Positions 50,442 to 59,507 of a DNA stretch of 64,000 nucleotides are shown here, piece by piece. This DNA comes from Vibrio methylphosphonaticus (lineage in GTDB: Bacteria; Pseudomonadota; Gammaproteobacteria; Enterobacterales; Vibrionaceae), in NCBI RefSeq assembly GCF_023634655.1, contig NZ_JAMKMS010000012.1, positions 1-64,000 on the forward strand, in the 5' to 3' direction. The position numbers and the translations under genes were made by a program. Position 1 is the stretch's first letter; each line of letters opens with the position of its first letter. The notes under the pieces were generated by a model. The model did no database searches. It was given only the letters and a program-made list of their open reading frames with translations, and was not told where the DNA came from.

Positions 50442-51995
50442 ATGACGAAAAATATTCATGACCAACGAATTCTAATCCTAGATTTCGGTTCTCAATATAC
50501 TCAACTTGTAGCTCGCCGCATTCGTGAAATCGGTGTGTACTGTGAACTTTGGAGCTGGGATGTCGAAGAAGCGGACATCCGCGAATTCAACCCAGACGGT
50601 ATTATTCTTTCTGGTGGCCCTGAAAGTGTGACCGAAGCTAATTCACCACGTGCGCCTCAATATGTGTTCGATTCAGGTGTGCCAGTATTTGGTATTTGCT
50701 ACGGCATGCAAACCATGGCAGAGCAGCTTGGTGGTAAAGTTGCGGGCTCTGATGAGCGTGAATTTGGCTATGCAGCCGTACAAGTAACTGGCGAATCTGC
50801 ATTGTTCAAAGATCTTGAAACGACTCAAGATGTTTGGATGAGTCACGGTGACAAAGTTGTTGAAATTCCATCTGACTTTGTGAAAACCGCGCAAACAGAG
50901 ACTTGCCCTTACGCGGCAATGGCAAACGAAGATAAAAAATACTACGGTGTTCAATTTCACCCTGAAGTCACGCACACAAAAAATGGCCTAAAAATGTTGG
51001 AGAACTTTGTTCTTAACGTTTGTGGTTGTGAAGGACTGTGGACTTCAGAATCTATCATTGAAGATGCGGTTGCTCGAATTAAAGAGCAAGTGGGCGATGA
51101 CGAAGTTATCCTTGGGCTATCTGGTGGTGTGGATTCATCTGTAGTGGCAATGCTAGCGCACCGCGCGATTGGCGATAAGCTGACATGTGTATTCGTAGAT
51201 AACGGTTTACTTCGTTTAAACGAAGCTGAGCAAGTGATGGAGATGTTTGGCGATAAGTTCGGACTAAACATTATTCATGTTGAAGCTGAGCAGCGCTTTT
51301 TAGCCGCTTTAGAAGGCGAGAGCGATCCTGAAGCGAAGCGTAAGATCATTGGTCACGTATTCGTTGACATCTTCGACGAAGAGTCTAAGAAGCTATCGAA
51401 TGCTAAATGGTTGGCGCAAGGTACCATCTATCCTGATGTTATCGAATCGGCAGCATCTAAAACCGGTAAAGCACACGTCATTAAATCTCACCATAACGTT
51501 GGCGGTTTGCCAGACGACATGGAAATGGGTCTGGTTGAACCATTACGTGAGTTGTTTAAAGATGAAGTCCGTAAGATCGGCCTTGAATTAGGCCTTCCAT
51601 ACAACATGCTTTATCGCCACCCATTCCCAGGTCCAGGTCTAGGTGTTCGCGTTCTTGGCGAAATTAAGAAAGAATACTGTGATTTGCTGCGTCGTGCTGA
51701 CGCTATCTTCATCGAAGAGCTGCACGCTGCCGATCTGTATAATAAAGTATCTCAAGCCTTTACTGTATTCCTTCCGGTACGCTCTGTTGGCGTAATGGGC
51801 GATGGCCGTAAGTACGATTGGGTTGTGTCTTTACGTGCTGTTGAAACCATAGATTTCATGACAGCGCATTGGGCTCATCTTCCATACGACTTCTTAGGTA
51901 AGGTCTCTAACCGAATTATTAACGAAGTAAATGGCATTTCACGTGTTGTTTACGACATTTCGGGCAAACCACCTGCAACCATTGAATGGGAATAA
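50442..51995 (+). CDS. guaA: GuaA, GMP synthase (glutamine-hydrolysing)
   Basis: 517 aa. The class I glutamine amidotransferase domain has nucleophile Cys86 (GICYGMQ) and His/Glu in FHPEVTHT. The ATP-pyrophosphatase domain has PP-loop [13 protein letters not shown]. The C-terminal dimerisation domain ends in PPATIEWE. It converts XMP to GMP. The start is the ATG at 50442 ([19 protein letters not shown]); an in-frame TTG lies nine bases earlier. Confidence 0.98.
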   Translation: MTKNIHDQRILILDFGSQYTQLVARRIREIGVYCELWSWDVEEADIREFNPDGIILSGGPESVTEANSPRAPQYVFDSGVPVFGICYGMQTMAEQLGGKVAGSDEREFGYAAVQVTGESALFKDLETTQDVWMSHGDKVVEIPSDFVKTAQTETCPYAAMANEDKKYYGVQFHPEVTHTKNGLKMLENFVLNVCGCEGLWTSESIIEDAVARIKEQVGDDEVILGLSGGVDSSVVAMLAHRAIGDKLTCVFVDNGLLRLNEAEQVMEMFGDKFGLNIIHVEAEQRFLAALEGESDPEAKRKIIGHVFVDIFDEESKKLSNAKWLAQGTIYPDVIESAASKTGKAHVIKSHHNVGGLPDDMEMGLVEPLRELFKDEVRKIGLELGLPYNMLYRHPFPGPGLGVRVLGEIKKEYCDLLRRADAIFIEELHAADLYNKVSQAFTVFLPVRSVGVMGDGRKYDWVVSLRAVETIDFMTAHWAHLPYDFLGKVSNRIINEVNGISRVVYDISGKPPATIEWE

Positions 51996-52007
51996 TCATT
52001 CAATGTT

Positions 52008-52037
52008 AAAAAAAACCGGCCTAGGCCGGTTTTTTTG
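52008..52037 (+). terminator. Intrinsic terminator after guaA
   Basis: The palindrome ACCGGCCTAGGCCGGT (52015-52030) is flanked by A on the left and seven T on the right. Confidence 0.93.
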
Positions 52038-52261
52038 TGTCTGGTGATCTTGGAGCCTAGGCATATTGCGCAAAAGCAAACTATCCACCCGACGTTACAC
52101 GATTCAAGTCTCAACAATACTTACTGAAATGATAACGTGCCAAATAATAAGCACAAATTATCAATCTAAGATTGCAGATAAGAGATCTGCTGCTTATCAC
52201 AGAAATAGATTAAAATTTTCCTATAACTTTTATCACTAAATTTGAAACAGGGCTCTTTGAC

Positions 52262-52867
52262 ATGTCGAATAAACTCGCAAACCCAGCACCGTTAGGTCTA
52301 ATGGGTTTTGGTATGACTACCATTCTTTTGAATATCCATAATGCTGGATTCTTTCCAATCGATTCAATGATTCTTGCTATGGGTATTTTTTATGGCGGTC
52401 TTAGCCAGGTTCTTGTGGGTATGATGTGCTTTAAGCGAGGTGATACTTTCGGTACGACAGCCTTTACCTCTTACGGTCTGTTTTGGTTAACACTGGTTGG
52501 TTTAATTGTCATGCCGTATATGGGCCTACCAGCAAGCCCTGCGAGCTTTATGGGTTGGTACCTATTGCTATGGGGTATCTTTACTGGTTTCATGTTCATT
52601 GGTTCTTTGTGCTACCCAGTGGCTAAGCAAGTGGTATTTGGGTCTCTAACCATTCTATTCTTCTTGCTAGCAGCTCGTGATTTCACGGGTAGCGAGCTTA
52701 TCGGTACCATTGCTGGATTTGAAGGAATCTTCTGTGGCGCGAGCGCAATTTACTTTGCTATGGCGCAAGTCATTAACAATGAGTATGGTCGCACAGTGAT
52801 GCCAATTGGTGAGAAAAAACCGGCTGCATCTGGGCAAGAAGTACCAACGCAAGAGATTGCAGCATAA
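52262..52867 (+). CDS. satP: SatP/YaaH-type acetate and succinate transporter
   Basis: A 201-aa membrane protein of the GPR1/FUN34/YaaH (AceTr) family with six predicted spans. The signature NPAPLGLMGFGMTT is at residues 7-20. It forms a hexameric channel taking up acetate or succinate with protons. The C-terminal tail (EKKPAASGQEVPTQE) is cytosolic. It is a single gene with its own upstream region of 220 bp, in which a half CRP-like site (TTATCACAG) is visible but no full one. A bidirectional terminator separates it from the convergent symporter. Confidence 0.92.
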   Translation: MSNKLANPAPLGLMGFGMTTILLNIHNAGFFPIDSMILAMGIFYGGLSQVLVGMMCFKRGDTFGTTAFTSYGLFWLTLVGLIVMPYMGLPASPASFMGWYLLLWGIFTGFMFIGSLCYPVAKQVVFGSLTILFFLLAARDFTGSELIGTIAGFEGIFCGASAIYFAMAQVINNEYGRTVMPIGEKKPAASGQEVPTQEIAA

Positions 52868-52902
52868 ATTCGAATTCATTCATTTCGGGAACGATGGATG
52901 AT

Positions 52903-52933
52903 AAAAGGGGGGAGCGAATGCTCCCCCCTTTTT
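52903..52933. terminator. Bidirectional terminator between satP and the AGCS gene
   Basis: AAGGGGGGAGC pairs perfectly with GCTCCCCCCTT around GAAT, with A on the left and T on the right. Confidence 0.95.
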
Positions 52934-52975
52934 CTTGTCTCTGATTTAGCATAGAGCTAAATTATTGCTAAGTAC

Positions 52976-54526
52976 TCAAGACTGGGTTTGAGTGTTCACC
53001 TCATCGCCTGCGTCAGTGTCTGACGTCGCGACTTTACCAGTGCGTCGTTGATACTTCCCTTCCCAATAATGTGCACCTTTAATGCCCAATGCTACAGGGT
53101 TGAACGTATAATCTTTAACGCCCTTCTTCTGCTGTGATTCATAATCTTTGAGTGCTAGAAGTGCAGGTTTGCCCATAAAGAAAATGATCACAATGCCGAC
53201 AATGTTGAGCCAGGCCATAAGACCAACACCAATATCACCCATGGCCCAAGCAAGGTTGGCAGCCTTAACGGTACCGTAGAACACCGAGGCCATGATCACC
53301 ATTTTTAACACAAACATCAGTCCACTTACTTTAAAAGTACGGCGAATGTAGGCAATGTTGGTTTCGGCAATGTAGTAGTACGCCAAAATCGTCGTAAAGG
53401 CGAAGAAGAATAGTGCAAATGCAATGAACAACTTACCTACGCCCGGCATGGTGCTTTCAATCGCCAGTTGAGTAAATGCAGGGCCGTTAGCTCCAACGGT
53501 TGCTGCTAGGTTTTGTACAAGGAAAGCTTCTTCACCGCCGCCGTGCACATTGTAAGCACCGGTAATGAGTATCATGAATGCCGTCGCAGAACAGACGAGT
53601 AACGTATCAATGTAAATTGAGAACGCTTGTACTAGGCCTTGTTGAGCAGGGTGATCGACGTTAGCCGCGGCCGCTGCGTGCGGTCCTGTACCTTGACCTG
53701 CTTCGTTAGAGTAAACACCACGTTTTACACCCCAACCAATGGCAGCACCAAATCCAGCCATTGGCGTGAAGGCATCTCCAATGATCATACTTACAATGCC
53801 TGGGACTTCACCAATGTTCAGAAGAATGATGACGAAGGCAATGATGATGTACGCCAGTGCCATAAACGGCACAACAATTTGAGTGAAGTTAGCTATACGC
53901 TTCACGCCACCAAAGATAATGAAACCTAAGATGATTGAAATAACCGTACCGGTGAAAATTTTGGCGAAGCTAAAGGTACCGATAGCCGTTTCAATCATTG
54001 GGCCGGTGCCAAATGCGGTCTCAACGGCATTACCAATGCTGTTAGACTGAACGCCCGGCAGCAACACGCCGCAGGCAAAAATAGTCGCAATCGCAAAAAT
54101 CCATGCGTACCACTTTTGACCCATTGCTTTTTCAATATAGTAGGCTGGTCCACCACGGAATTGGCCTTCATCTTCCTCTTTATAGATTTGAGCAAGCGTC
54201 GATTCAATATAAGCCGTCGCGGCTCCAAAGAACGCCACCACCCACATCCAAAAAACGGCACCAGGTCCACCAAAACCGATGGCTGCTGCGACACCTGCAA
54301 TATTACCAGTACCGACTCGCCCAGACAGCGAAACGGCCAGTGCTTGGAATGATGAGATGCCCTTGTCAGAACTTTTTCCTGACAGCAGTAGTCGCCACAT
54401 CTCAAAGAAATGACGGATTTGTACGAAACGGGTAAGCACTGAATAAAACAGGCCTGCACCAAGACATAAATAAATAAGAGCGGGACTCCAGATAATCCCG
54501 TTCAAAAGATCAACAAATGATTGCAT
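52976..54526 (-). CDS. AGCS-family alanine/glycine:sodium symporter
   Basis: A 516-aa integral membrane protein with about ten or eleven spans. Family motifs are SFQALAVSLSGRVGTGNIAGVAAAIGFGGPGAVFWMW-like around residues 60-95 (within LSGRVGTGNIAGVA) and GWGVKRGVYSNEAGQG near 280. It imports alanine or glycine with Na+. The tail (RTGKVATSDTDAGDE) is polar. It is a single gene with a 332-bp upstream gap. The substrate is inferred from the family only. Confidence 0.92.
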   Translation of the reverse strand: MQSFVDLLNGIIWSPALIYLCLGAGLFYSVLTRFVQIRHFFEMWRLLLSGKSSDKGISSFQALAVSLSGRVGTGNIAGVAAAIGFGGPGAVFWMWVVAFFGAATAYIESTLAQIYKEEDEGQFRGGPAYYIEKAMGQKWYAWIFAIATIFACGVLLPGVQSNSIGNAVETAFGTGPMIETAIGTFSFAKIFTGTVISIILGFIIFGGVKRIANFTQIVVPFMALAYIIIAFVIILLNIGEVPGIVSMIIGDAFTPMAGFGAAIGWGVKRGVYSNEAGQGTGPHAAAAANVDHPAQQGLVQAFSIYIDTLLVCSATAFMILITGAYNVHGGGEEAFLVQNLAATVGANGPAFTQLAIESTMPGVGKLFIAFALFFFAFTTILAYYYIAETNIAYIRRTFKVSGLMFVLKMVIMASVFYGTVKAANLAWAMGDIGVGLMAWLNIVGIVIIFFMGKPALLALKDYESQQKKGVKDYTFNPVALGIKGAHYWEGKYQRRTGKVATSDTDAGDEVNTQTQS

Positions 54527-54858
54527 AGTTCTTCCCTGTAAAGCTCGGGTGAATATTCGATAACGTAAAGCAATTAGCGTTACGAGCTGAATATTCTTGT
54601 TATGAAATAGACTGTCTCAATCGTCCTTGCTTGTACGAAAAGCATGAGAAAATCTAAGTGCGAGTGTTTAATTTTATAAAGCAAGCGAGGCCATCCTAAC
54701 GAATTGTGACCGCGTTGTTAATAGGAGTTGTAAAATTTATGTTAACCCGTGACAGTTAGCACAAAATTTCACCAAGTGGGTTATATGATGTGGTTTGTTT
54801 GTATTTTGCTGTGATGGGCGAGATAAAGGTTGGCCTCATAAGAGGCCAATTTAATGGG
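54527..54858. other. Gap between the AGCS gene and tenA, no gene seen
   Basis: 332 AT-rich bases holding the upstream region of the symporter. GAATATTC occurs twice, near 54552 and 54582, with TAACG/CGTTA between. A hairpin TTGGCCTC-ATAA-GAGGCCAA (54830-54849) follows tenA and may terminate it, though its T-tract is weak. I see nothing else. Confidence 0.5.
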
Positions 54859-55521
54859 TTATACGGCGTCTAACCCTTGCTGCCAAAAGGCAATTTCCAT
54901 TCGAGTAGCTGTTTTAAATACGTGTATTAATTCTTGTGCTCGTTGGCTATTGATGTCGATTTCTTCGAGTAGAGAATCTAAGCGTTGAATGGCTGTGGTT
55001 ACCCCTGATTGAAACTCTTCGCTGGCGTACATTTCGATCCAACTGCGGTACGCATTGCCTTCTAATACTGTCTCAGCATGTTTGATTCGTTCAGCACCGA
55101 TCACCGCGTAGCCAATGGAGCAAGGCGCGAGTGCCGCGTAAAGATCCACTAATTCACCAGTCATACCAGCATCTAGTACATAGCGCGTGTAAGCCACAGT
55201 ACCAAAGTCTTCTTGCTCGGCTTCCATATCAGACTCGCTGATTCCCCATTGATTGCAATAGGTGACGTGATGCGCAATTTCACTGTTGAGTAACGCCAGT
55301 ACACTTGGGACTGCTTCGCGCATTTGCGCCAGTGTTTTCGCTTTGTAAATCGCCAAAGCATAAGCTCGAGCATACTGTTTTAAGAATAAGAAATCTTGCT
55401 TTAGGTAGTGTAAGTAAGCGGTTGGATGAAGTGTTCCGTTAGCGAGTTGTTGAACAAAGTCATGTTGCGTATACGCTTGCCACTCTTCTTGGCATGCATG
55501 AATAAGATCTTGATGATTCAT
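54859..55521 (-). CDS. tenA: TenA, aminopyrimidine aminohydrolase (thiaminase II)
   Basis: A 220-aa helical protein with the catalytic Cys134 in ALAPCSIGYAVIG and the active-site helix IAHHVTYCNQWG. It hydrolyses aminomethyl-pyrimidine to HMP in thiamine salvage. It is the last gene of the thiD-thiZXY-tenA operon. That fits with ThiXYZ importing formylaminopyrimidine, although the deformylase/amidohydrolase ThiF/YlmB type partner is not here. Confidence 0.93.
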   Translation of the reverse strand: MNHQDLIHACQEEWQAYTQHDFVQQLANGTLHPTAYLHYLKQDFLFLKQYARAYALAIYKAKTLAQMREAVPSVLALLNSEIAHHVTYCNQWGISESDMEAEQEDFGTVAYTRYVLDAGMTGELVDLYAALAPCSIGYAVIGAERIKHAETVLEGNAYRSWIEMYASEEFQSGVTTAIQRLDSLLEEIDINSQRAQELIHVFKTATRMEIAFWQQGLDAV

Positions 55522-55634
55522 TGTTTTTCCTAAAATTATTGAGGCGTTAGGTGAAAGCTGAGAAGGTAATATTTGCCGATTAAACGCCTCGCGCGTGACA
55601 GATCGTACGTCTAGAGGCGTTCTGAAAAGGTTCG

Positions 55635-56582
55635 TTACAGCACGGGAACAAAAGTCTCGGCTTTAGGTTGTGTTGAGATAATCTTGTGTTGATACATAAA
55701 CTCAGAAAACGCGTCGTATTTCTTGATGTCAATGGCAGATGGACGCAGCGCAAATCTAGGCAGTGTATCGCGCCATGCTCGTTTATTGAGCTCATTGTCT
55801 AGCGTGTCTGGAGCATAGGCGACAAACTCATTCCAAGAGTCTTGTGGATGGTTAACAATGTAGGTCGTGGCTTTCTCTATCGCGCGGTTAAACTTAGCCA
55901 GCGTCGCTTTATCGTAATGGTTGGCATTGGCGACAAACACTAACTCTTCATATGTTGGTACACCATGTTCTTCCGGGAAAAAGGCTTTGGCTTTAAATCC
56001 TTCAAGTTCAAGTTGATTGGTTTCAAAGTTACGCAGTCCACCCCAGATAGCATCGACCTGTCCAGATGCGAGAGATGATGATAGCGCCCAGCCGACATTA
56101 ATGATTTTGACGTCTTTAAAGTCAACACCTTGTGATTGCAACATAGTGCCAATGGTGGCTTCTTCATTGCCAGCAATCGCAATACCGATCTTTTTCCCTT
56201 TTAGATCGGCAAGGGTGTTAATTTTGCCATTATCAATGACCATCATGGTATTTAACGGGGTAGCGATGAGTGTTGCACTGCGGATTAATGGTAAACCTGC
56301 TGCAACATCGATGGTAAGGCTGGTCTGGTAAGAGACGGCAATATCGACTTTATTGGCAGCAACAAGTTTTGCGGGTGTGCTAGGGTCTGCTGGCTCTTGG
56401 ATGTTGACCTTCAGCCCTTGTTCTTTGAAATAGCCTTTTTCATTGGCGATGACAATTGGCCCGTGGTTCGGATTGACGAACCAGTCGAGCATCAAAGTCA
56501 GTTCTTTTTCAGCGGCTTGTGATGGTAAAGCTATGGCCATAGCCAATAGGGCTGCTGAACCTCTTTTAAACGTAGATATCAT
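55635..56582 (-). CDS. thiY: ThiY-type substrate-binding protein for thiamine pyrimidine precursor
   Basis: A 315-aa NMT1/THI5-like periplasmic protein. The signal peptide is 1-23 (cleavage SQA-AE), followed by the pyrimidine-binding opening LTLMLDWFVNPNHGPIVIANEKGYF and the GNEEATIGTML and VGWALSSSLASGQVDAIWGG segments. Homologues bind formylaminomethyl-pyrimidine or HMP. Its place between thiX and tenA in a TPP-riboswitch operon supports that. Confidence 0.9.
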   Translation of the reverse strand: MISTFKRGSAALLAMAIALPSQAAEKELTLMLDWFVNPNHGPIVIANEKGYFKEQGLKVNIQEPADPSTPAKLVAANKVDIAVSYQTSLTIDVAAGLPLIRSATLIATPLNTMMVIDNGKINTLADLKGKKIGIAIAGNEEATIGTMLQSQGVDFKDVKIINVGWALSSSLASGQVDAIWGGLRNFETNQLELEGFKAKAFFPEEHGVPTYEELVFVANANHYDKATLAKFNRAIEKATTYIVNHPQDSWNEFVAYAPDTLDNELNKRAWRDTLPRFALRPSAIDIKKYDAFSEFMYQHKIISTQPKAETFVPVL

Positions 56583-56597
56583 AAATCTTCCTTTTGA

Positions 56598-56639
56598 TTA
56601 TTGTTTGTTGTCCCAAGGTTATTGTTTGTTGTCCCAAGG
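56598..56639. repeat. Perfect 21-bp tandem duplication at the thiX stop
   Basis: Positions 56598-56618 and 56619-56639 are identical (TTATTGTTTGTTGTCCCAAG plus G). The right copy encodes the last six residues of thiX, PWDNKQ, and its stop. The left copy repeats them untranslated. Confidence 0.9.
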
Positions 56640-57449
56640 GATAAAGCGTTTTAGTAGTGTGTCAGTGATAAAATACAAAGACACAGATAAGGCCGCTAAG
56701 ATAAACAGAGCTGCAAACATTTCATCGATGAGCATTCGAGCATTGGTTTGTAGCATCAGGTAACCCAACCCTTCACTTGAGCCCACCCACTCACCAGCGA
56801 CCGCGCCAATCGGCGCGATAACTACCGCGACACGAATGCCTGAAGCTAATACCGGTAGAGACGCGGGTAAGCGAACTCGCCACAGTTGTTGCCAGCGACT
56901 GGCTCCCATGGTTTGTGAAAGGTCAAGATACCCAGTTGGGGTTGAGCGCAGTCCGTCGTAACAACAGGTGGTGACGGGGAAAAAAATAATGAGTGCTGCC
57001 ATCACCACTTTTGATGCGATGCCATAGCCTAGCCATAGCATTAATATCGGCGCGAGAGCAAAAACTGGGATGGCTTGGCTGGCAATGAGTATCGGTAAAA
57101 GCCAGCGTTTGATGGGTTTAAAAAACAGCATTTGCAGCGCAAAGAACAGTCCCATACTGAGGCCGAGTAGCAGACCTAGCAGGATTTCTTTTGCGGTAAC
57201 CCACGTGTGTTTTAGCAAGATGTCATGTCGACTGATTAGCTTAGATGCGACATCTTCCGGTGACGGAAGAATAAAGCTTGGCATATTGAATAAGACAACA
57301 ATGGCTTTCCATATCGCCAAGATCACTAAGGTACTAACGAACATGCGAGTAAATGAACTGAGTGACTGTGATTTAACAACAGATGAACCATAGTTTGTCT
57401 TCTCAGATTTATGTTGAGAAGACGCGGTTAATTTATTGAGCAGTGTCAT
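56619..57449 (-). CDS. thiX: ThiX-type ABC transporter permease
   Basis: A 276-aa permease of the nitrate/sulfonate/taurine/pyrimidine family with about six spans. The EAA loop is MGASRWQQLWRVRLPASLPVLASGIRVA near 170-195. It forms the channel for ThiY-bound pyrimidine with the ThiZ ATPase. The start overlaps the end of thiZ by 17 bases. The stop lies in a perfect 21-bp tandem duplication (56598-56639). Confidence 0.9.
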   Translation of the reverse strand: MTLLNKLTASSQHKSEKTNYGSSVVKSQSLSSFTRMFVSTLVILAIWKAIVVLFNMPSFILPSPEDVASKLISRHDILLKHTWVTAKEILLGLLLGLSMGLFFALQMLFFKPIKRWLLPILIASQAIPVFALAPILMLWLGYGIASKVVMAALIIFFPVTTCCYDGLRSTPTGYLDLSQTMGASRWQQLWRVRLPASLPVLASGIRVAVVIAPIGAVAGEWVGSSEGLGYLMLQTNARMLIDEMFAALFILAALSVSLYFITDTLLKRFIPWDNKQ

Positions 57450-58200
57450 TGTCTACCTCCAAGAGCGTTAAAATTTGCTGTTGGATAGAGGCAAATTGAG
57501 CATCAATGTCTCTAGGTACGGCATTGGTAGGCGGAGTTATAGGGTGCAGTGTTGCAGGCGTGCCGTTCATCACAACAATTTGATGACCAAGCCTTAATGC
57601 TTCTTGTGGATCATGAGTGATTAATAGGATCGTTTTTCCACCTAGGAGAGAGGCGGCTAAGTTTTGTAGTTTGTAGCGGGTGACCGCATCTAGTGCTGAA
57701 AACGGTTCATCCATTAGAACGATCGGTTTGTCTTGCATCAGTGTCCGAGCTAATGCGACGCGCTGTTTTTGTCCACCAGATAGTTCGGAGACGGCTTGGT
57801 AGGCTTTACTTTCTAGTCCAACTTTATTGAGCAAATTCAGTGCTCGCTTGGTGATGTTCGGTGTAATTTTTTCGCCATGAAGCTTAGAAGCAAAGCAGAC
57901 GTTGTCGATAACATTGAGCCATGGCATCAATAAATCTTGCTGCGCCATATAAGCGATCGACTGAGCAATGTCTATTTCAGGTGACGATGTGAGCTGTCCG
58001 CCAAAATGGACCTTGTCTTTCAGCAAACCGGCAACATAGCGAAGTAATGTACTTTTTCCACAACCACTGGGTCCTAAGATCGCGGTGCAAGTCCCGGATT
58101 CAAAGTGGACGTTCAGGTTTGAGAAGATAGGTTGCTCGTCCCCTAAATACGTAAGAGTCGCGTGACTCAATTCAATATCAATCATGGCGGACTTAGGCAT
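57433..58200 (-). CDS. thiZ: ThiZ-type ABC transporter ATPase
   Basis: A 255-aa ATPase of the nitrate/taurine/pyrimidine subfamily. Walker A is GPSGCGKST (43-51), signature LSGGQKQRVALARTL, Walker B PIVLMDEPFSALDA and switch His in LLITHDPQEAL. The ATG overlaps the thiD stop by one base. It drives uptake by ThiXY. Confidence 0.92.
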   Translation of the reverse strand: MPKSAMIDIELSHATLTYLGDEQPIFSNLNVHFESGTCTAILGPSGCGKSTLLRYVAGLLKDKVHFGGQLTSSPEIDIAQSIAYMAQQDLLMPWLNVIDNVCFASKLHGEKITPNITKRALNLLNKVGLESKAYQAVSELSGGQKQRVALARTLMQDKPIVLMDEPFSALDAVTRYKLQNLAASLLGGKTILLITHDPQEALRLGHQIVVMNGTPATLHPITPPTNAVPRDIDAQFASIQQQILTLLEVDNDTAQ

Positions 58201-59018
58201 TAGTTGCGTGCAAAGAAATGGTGAACCGGGCCGTGACCGCGCCCAATGGAAAGTTCATCCGCATGGGATATCGCTTGGGTGATGTAGTGTTTGGCTGATT
58301 GCACTGCACTTGGAAGATCTTGACCTTGTGCAAGGAAAGACGCAATAGCAGAGCTTAGTGTACACCCGGTTCCATGGGTGTTCTTGGTGTGGATTCGTGT
58401 GGTTTCAAAGCGAGAGACCTCTTCGCCCGTGATGAGTAAATCGGTGCTGGTGGCTTCTGACTCTAAGTGTCCCCCTTTGAGTAATATTGTTGCGGTATTA
58501 AGGCTTCTCAGTGCTTCAATCATTTCAAGCATTTCTGCTTCAGTTTGCGGTATCGCGCGATTTAGCAACGCGGCACCTTCTGGTAGGTTAGGTGTGATGA
58601 TGGTGGCCAGTGGCAATAGTTCTGATTTCAACGCATCAATGGCACTGGACTCAAGCAAGAGATCACCACTTGTTGCGACCATAACGGGATCAAGTACAAC
58701 ATAAGGAGGTTGGTATTGTTTAATCTTATTGGCGACGGCTTGAATGATATCGGCATCTGCGAGCATGCCGATTTTTACTGCCATGACGTTAAGGTCCGAA
58801 AAAACCGCGTCTAGCTGCGCTTCAACAAATGAAGGGGCGATACCCAAGATGCCAGAGACGCCTTGTGTGTTTTGCGCGGTTAATGCGGTAATGACAGAAC
58901 AGGCATAGCCACCAGTGGCAGAAATGGATTTGATGTCGGCTTGAATACCAGCGCCACCTCCTGAGTCAGAGCCAGCGATAGTCAGAACAATTGGGGTCGT
59001 GTTAGAAAGGGTTGCCAT
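58200..59018 (-). CDS. thiD: ThiD, HMP / HMP-phosphate kinase
   Basis: A 272-aa ribokinase-fold enzyme phosphorylating hydroxymethylpyrimidine twice. VLTIAGSDSGGGAGIQADIK is the N-terminal signature, and the catalytic region KNTHGTGCTLSSAIA is near the C terminus. I start at 59018 (MATLSNTTP), preceded by GAGGAG; the open frame up to 59087 lies in the leader. It is the first gene of the operon, so imported or salvaged pyrimidine is committed to TPP. A TPP riboswitch lies 80 nt upstream. Confidence 0.95.
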   Translation of the reverse strand: MATLSNTTPIVLTIAGSDSGGGAGIQADIKSISATGGYACSVITALTAQNTQGVSGILGIAPSFVEAQLDAVFSDLNVMAVKIGMLADADIIQAVANKIKQYQPPYVVLDPVMVATSGDLLLESSAIDALKSELLPLATIITPNLPEGAALLNRAIPQTEAEMLEMIEALRSLNTATILLKGGHLESEATSTDLLITGEEVSRFETTRIHTKNTHGTGCTLSSAIASFLAQGQDLPSAVQSAKHYITQAISHADELSIGRGHGPVHHFFARN

Positions 59019-59024
59019 TATAGT

Positions 59025-59045
59025 GCTCCTCGCCAACGTAGGAGC
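59025..59045 (-). promoter_or_regulatory. Hairpin hiding the thiD Shine-Dalgarno
   Basis: On the minus strand GCTCCT (59045-59040) pairs with AGGAGC (59030-59025), which contains the thiD Shine-Dalgarno sequence. This suggests the riboswitch works, at least partly, by blocking translation start. Confidence 0.6.
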
Positions 59046-59096
59046 GAGCGCATTACCACTAGCGCAGGGTAACTGCGTGGTGAGCAATGTCGATCA

Positions 59097-59173
59097 GTTC
59101 CCTACGTCAGTGTTAACTGAATCAGGTTCAACGGGTCTCACCTATGGTGATCTCAGCAGTAATGCTCCCCGAC
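59097..59173 (-). ncRNA. TPP riboswitch (thi box)
   Basis: The minus strand carries the conserved aptamer parts: GGGGAGC, then CTGAGA, ACCCGTTGAACCTGATTCAG and TTAACACTGACGTAGGGAA. It controls thiD-thiZXY-tenA: bound TPP shuts the operon. Confidence 0.95.
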
Positions 59174-59190
59174 TAATGAGAAAAGACATT

Positions 59191-59220
59191 GTTATACAAG
59201 TACGTGTTTTTTTCCAGTAA
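59191..59220 (-). promoter_or_regulatory. Probable promoter of the thiamine operon
   Basis: On the minus strand TTACTG (59220-59215), an 18-nt spacer and TATAAC (59196-59191). The start near 59185 would be about 12 nt before the aptamer. Confidence 0.5.
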
Positions 59221-59507
59221 TAAAGAGCCAGTCTCACGCACGGATCAACATGCTCGAGTAATCAGTAGACAAAGGGACGAATTAAAATCGCTTCTCTTTC
59301 TACTCGTAATGATAGTGGCTAATTTTTGTGCAGAAGATAAAGTTGCAGATGAAAAAACGTGCTGCAAGCTTCTTTTTTCTGAGTTGTCACTCGAGAGCTG
59401 CTTGATTTTTAACCTGAAAATTATCTCTATTTCCAATACTAACTTCGATGCCCAGAAGAAGAGCTTTTGGGCAGATTTTAGTTTTTCAGGGAATAGAGAA
59501 GACAATA
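59221..59507. other. Upstream region of chiA
   Basis: About 290 bases between the thiamine promoter and chiA with no gene. The chitinase promoter must lie here, but no hexamer pair is convincing. A weak inverted repeat TGCCCA/TGGGCA is at about 59450-59475. Confidence 0.4.

Noticed and set aside
53995..54462. 155-codon frame inside the AGCS symporter gene
   Set aside because: Alternative frame of a clear membrane-protein gene; basic/Cys-rich composition without family match or ribosome binding site.
59018..59087. Upstream extension of thiD to 59087
   Set aside because: The extra 23 codons fall in the riboswitch leader, and the good Shine-Dalgarno sequence and conserved start are at 59018.
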